A DNA stretch of 7,322 nt from Nitrospirota bacterium (lineage in GTDB: Bacteria; Nitrospirota; Nitrospiria; Nitrospirales; NS-4): assembly GCA_005877855.1 (NCBI GenBank), contig VBOF01000264.1:1-7322 (forward strand). The letters run 5' to 3'. Below the pieces are notes generated by a model that saw nothing but the letters and a program-made list of their open reading frames with translations, was not told the DNA's origin and made no database searches. Numbering within the stretch: position 1 is the stretch's first letter; every line of letters starts with the position of its first letter. Shown here piece by piece: positions 6,801 to 7,322 of the stretch. The position numbers and the translations under genes were made by a program.

Positions 6801-7322
6801 GACACTCCCTATACAAAGGGACTCCGGGGCGAGACCGAGAGGGCCACGGCGCAAGTGGCCCAGACTGATGACTGGTGGCGAGCGACCTATGGCGGTGGGG
6901 GCGATCCGGTCGTCCTCGACCTGAATGAGGACGGCGTGCTGCTGCAGCCGGCGGCGAAAAGCGGTGTCGACTTCGATTTGAACGGCGACGGGTCCGTCGA
7001 GCGGATCGCCTGGGTGCAACCCGAGGACGGCCTGCTGGCGCTGGACCGCGACCATGACGGGAAGATTACCAGCGGGCGGGAGCTCTTCTCGGAGTTCTTC
7101 GATCCGAACCACGCGACGACGGGCCTCGGCGCGCTGGGGTTGTTCGACGCCAACCACGACAGAGTCATCGACACCAAGGATCCCGTGTTCGGGCAGCTGG
7201 AGGTGTGGCGGGATGCCAACCACGATGCTCGGACGGACCCGGGAGAGCTGCGCACACTCGATGCGCTCGGGATCACCGCCATCCAACTGGCGGGTGTGCC
7301 CGCCAACGAGCCGGTCGATGGC
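3888..7322 (+). CDS. large lipase-domain repeat protein with C-terminal calcium-binding loops (3'-truncated by window)
   Basis: The frame is open from ATG 3888 to the window edge: 1145 codons, no stop. Domains: (1) residues about 1-235, class 3 lipase-like alpha/beta hydrolase: VSYVGTND before the nucleophile, GHSLGG with Ser115, Asp173 in HPSDQIG and His223 in LTHKIPN as probable triad, implying hydrolysis of an acyl ester; (2) about 297-345, Pro-rich linker; (3) about 346-500, Ser/Gly/Ala/Asp-rich repeats; (4) about 546-665, 48-residue Ala-rich hydrophobic repeats with DMPDEQK; (5) about 665-1000, unrecognised; (6) 1007-1145, Asp-rich calcium-binding loops: DLNEDG (1011), DLNGDG (1030), DRDHDGKI (1053), DANHDRVID (1087), DANHDARTD (1109), in the LALDRDxDGKIxxGxELF style of RTX-like proteins. 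No N-terminal signal peptide, consistent with type I secretion through a C-terminal signal outside the window. Secreted lipase, toxin or adhesin are all possible. The coding call is very firm; the secretion route is inferred. Confidence 0.9.
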   Translation, partial: MATVYETLVLASTSYGGLRPGPVAPGWKLLQTNDGKPLLRVDAKSGFEAAAYRNETTGEIVVSYVGTNDWGDVFGTYPQIVGGKMPIEQFVQAIDFLNQVREGNPGATLVLTGHSLGGFLAQAVSVFVRSREDLAIPTTTLEAPGARSAIERLLDKPIDGLTSQITNYVHPSDQIGTFRDHAGEVRYWGGIEGPGVGEAPWWAQILASPVLALGFVPSIFLTHKIPNAVEWFRDDPEGQRVVPGSAPPVQSSESISGVEVPLRVNSESSTATSDVVTNATSNWFDTLSAPSELGFVAPPTPPPVPAPVVLPSAPDLPTGDPSVPPPDPAPLPPDPVPPPTPDALPDTQGVVMEIAQPPAVDASGSGDTALSSASSAGASSDASTVSSATGTGASSDGNASTVGANGNSAAADAALAGHDGVAPIDTSSVVTDIVQPPAGGDGGSGDAAFSSASSAGASSDASTVSSATGAGASSDGSASPAVGDGGGDGGSAPGDTNSVVTASAQVDQLGSQAALNGGEGALIPEDVTLVLSGVGSARTIASIVSSDLPDDQKALQSAAAAASFASQAVGATTPLGEGLGAAGVALDVAAIALSDMPDEQKGLRSASAAASFASQAVGAETAAGQALGAVGGALSVAAIALSDMPDEQKAFRAAQTVLTMAAPPLAIPSIVGFAVEELVNLGLGEYQQGDISKAIMKAKQTALFQYGNQAQEEALKSAPDFNATLRALSAAPPGTSGQVQFGVGNEYAGETLVGRAGTTQTPGWESTLQRISDPTVIAQHPDLVASFIQNLWVQTGPSGAAAFNQGATRNYQTYLLSKLPYTPEWNAARQKILNAEIVDPRDTAARDAASAAVPDLPADQYLRVGNAKLDTTHQYAFYNVWHVPPDVEPMPTEQAAMQLAQSYASYGFNARPQNPTLVMDLTTGKMLSQPVTGQIPQYMTGFEGQQVYAGYSVEVTTGYKLDSAYFDPQAPDTPYTKGLRGETERATAQVAQTDDWWRATYGGGGDPVVLDLNEDGVLLQPAAKSGVDFDLNGDGSVERIAWVQPEDGLLALDRDHDGKITSGRELFSEFFDPNHATTGLGALGLFDANHDRVIDTKDPVFGQLEVWRDANHDARTDPGELRTLDALGITAIQLAGVPANEPVDG
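4923..5402 (+). repeat. in-gene Ser/Gly/Ala-rich tandem repeat, two copies plus remnant
   Basis: Each unit opens with Asp-Thr-x-x-Val-Val: unit 1 at 4923-5159 (79 codons), unit 2 at 5160-5369 (70 codons), then a short third start at 5370-5402 (DTNSVVTASAQ). Units 1 and 2 share IxQPPA and SGD-(T/A)-A followed by a Ser/Ala/Gly/Asp run. A 60-base stretch is identical at the DNA level: 4998-5057 and 5235-5294, offset by 237 bases. Such identity, including synonymous sites, indicates recent duplication or gene conversion. The encoded segment should be a flexible, disordered spacer. Confidence 0.85.
5523..5880 (+). repeat. in-gene 144-bp repeat encoding 48-residue Ala-rich units
   Basis: Units begin at 5523, 5667 and 5811, an exact 144-base period; the third is partial and diverges after about 20 codons. 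The protein unit opens SD(L/M)PD(D/E)QK, continues through ASFASQAVGA, then a small-residue stretch (LGAxGxALxVAAIAL). The first unit has diverged most (DLPDDQK); the other two share DMPDEQK. The second half of each unit is hydrophobic with Gly/Ala spacing like a glycine-zipper helix, separated by an acidic polar loop, so a row of helical hairpins is plausible. Confidence 0.85.

Overview
The window is a GC-rich bacterial segment with high G/C at third codon positions. No rRNA, tRNA or other marker gene is present, so taxonomy stays open. An RskA-type anti-sigma factor with its ECF sigma factor, a lipoprotein-type truncated globin, a very large Ca-binding secreted-type protein and a palindromic interspersed repeat would suit an environmental Gram-negative lineage (Nitrospirota, NC10 or deltaproteobacterial-like). 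This is an inference from style, not a marker-based assignment.

Layout. Bases 2-37 may be the last codons of a plus-strand gene entering from the left. Bases 70-209 hold a nested palindromic repeat that reaches the stop codon of the next gene. On the minus strand, a two-gene unit runs leftward from about 1975: an ECF sigma factor (1942-1334) followed 8 bases later by its probable membrane anti-sigma factor (1325-210), which starts at GTG with a ribosome binding site overlapping the sigma stop codon. A 172-bp divergent control region (1943-2114) carries a plausible sigma-70 promoter for the sigma gene and two inverted repeats. Rightward from it runs a group 1 truncated hemoglobin with a lipoprotein signal (2115-2576), then an unrecognised 277-residue protein (2670-3503).

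A 384-bp gene-free spacer (3504-3887) is unusually AT- and pyrimidine-rich. It leads into one uninterrupted reading frame that opens at 3888 and leaves the window at 7322 without a stop (at least 1145 codons). This protein joins a class 3 lipase-like alpha/beta hydrolase domain (Ser115, probable Asp173 and His223), a Pro-rich linker, a Ser/Gly/Ala repeat region, 48-residue Ala-rich hydrophobic repeats, an unrecognised central region, and a series of Asp-rich calcium-binding loops of the kind found near the C-terminus of type I-secreted RTX-like proteins. It has no N-terminal signal peptide. It is the most interesting object in the window.

How the genes may work together: the sigma/anti-sigma pair is a standard envelope-signal switch. 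Its targets are not shown by the sequence, but it autoregulates in many relatives and the divergent globin is a natural candidate. The large lipase-repeat protein appears to be a separate transcription unit with its own leader.
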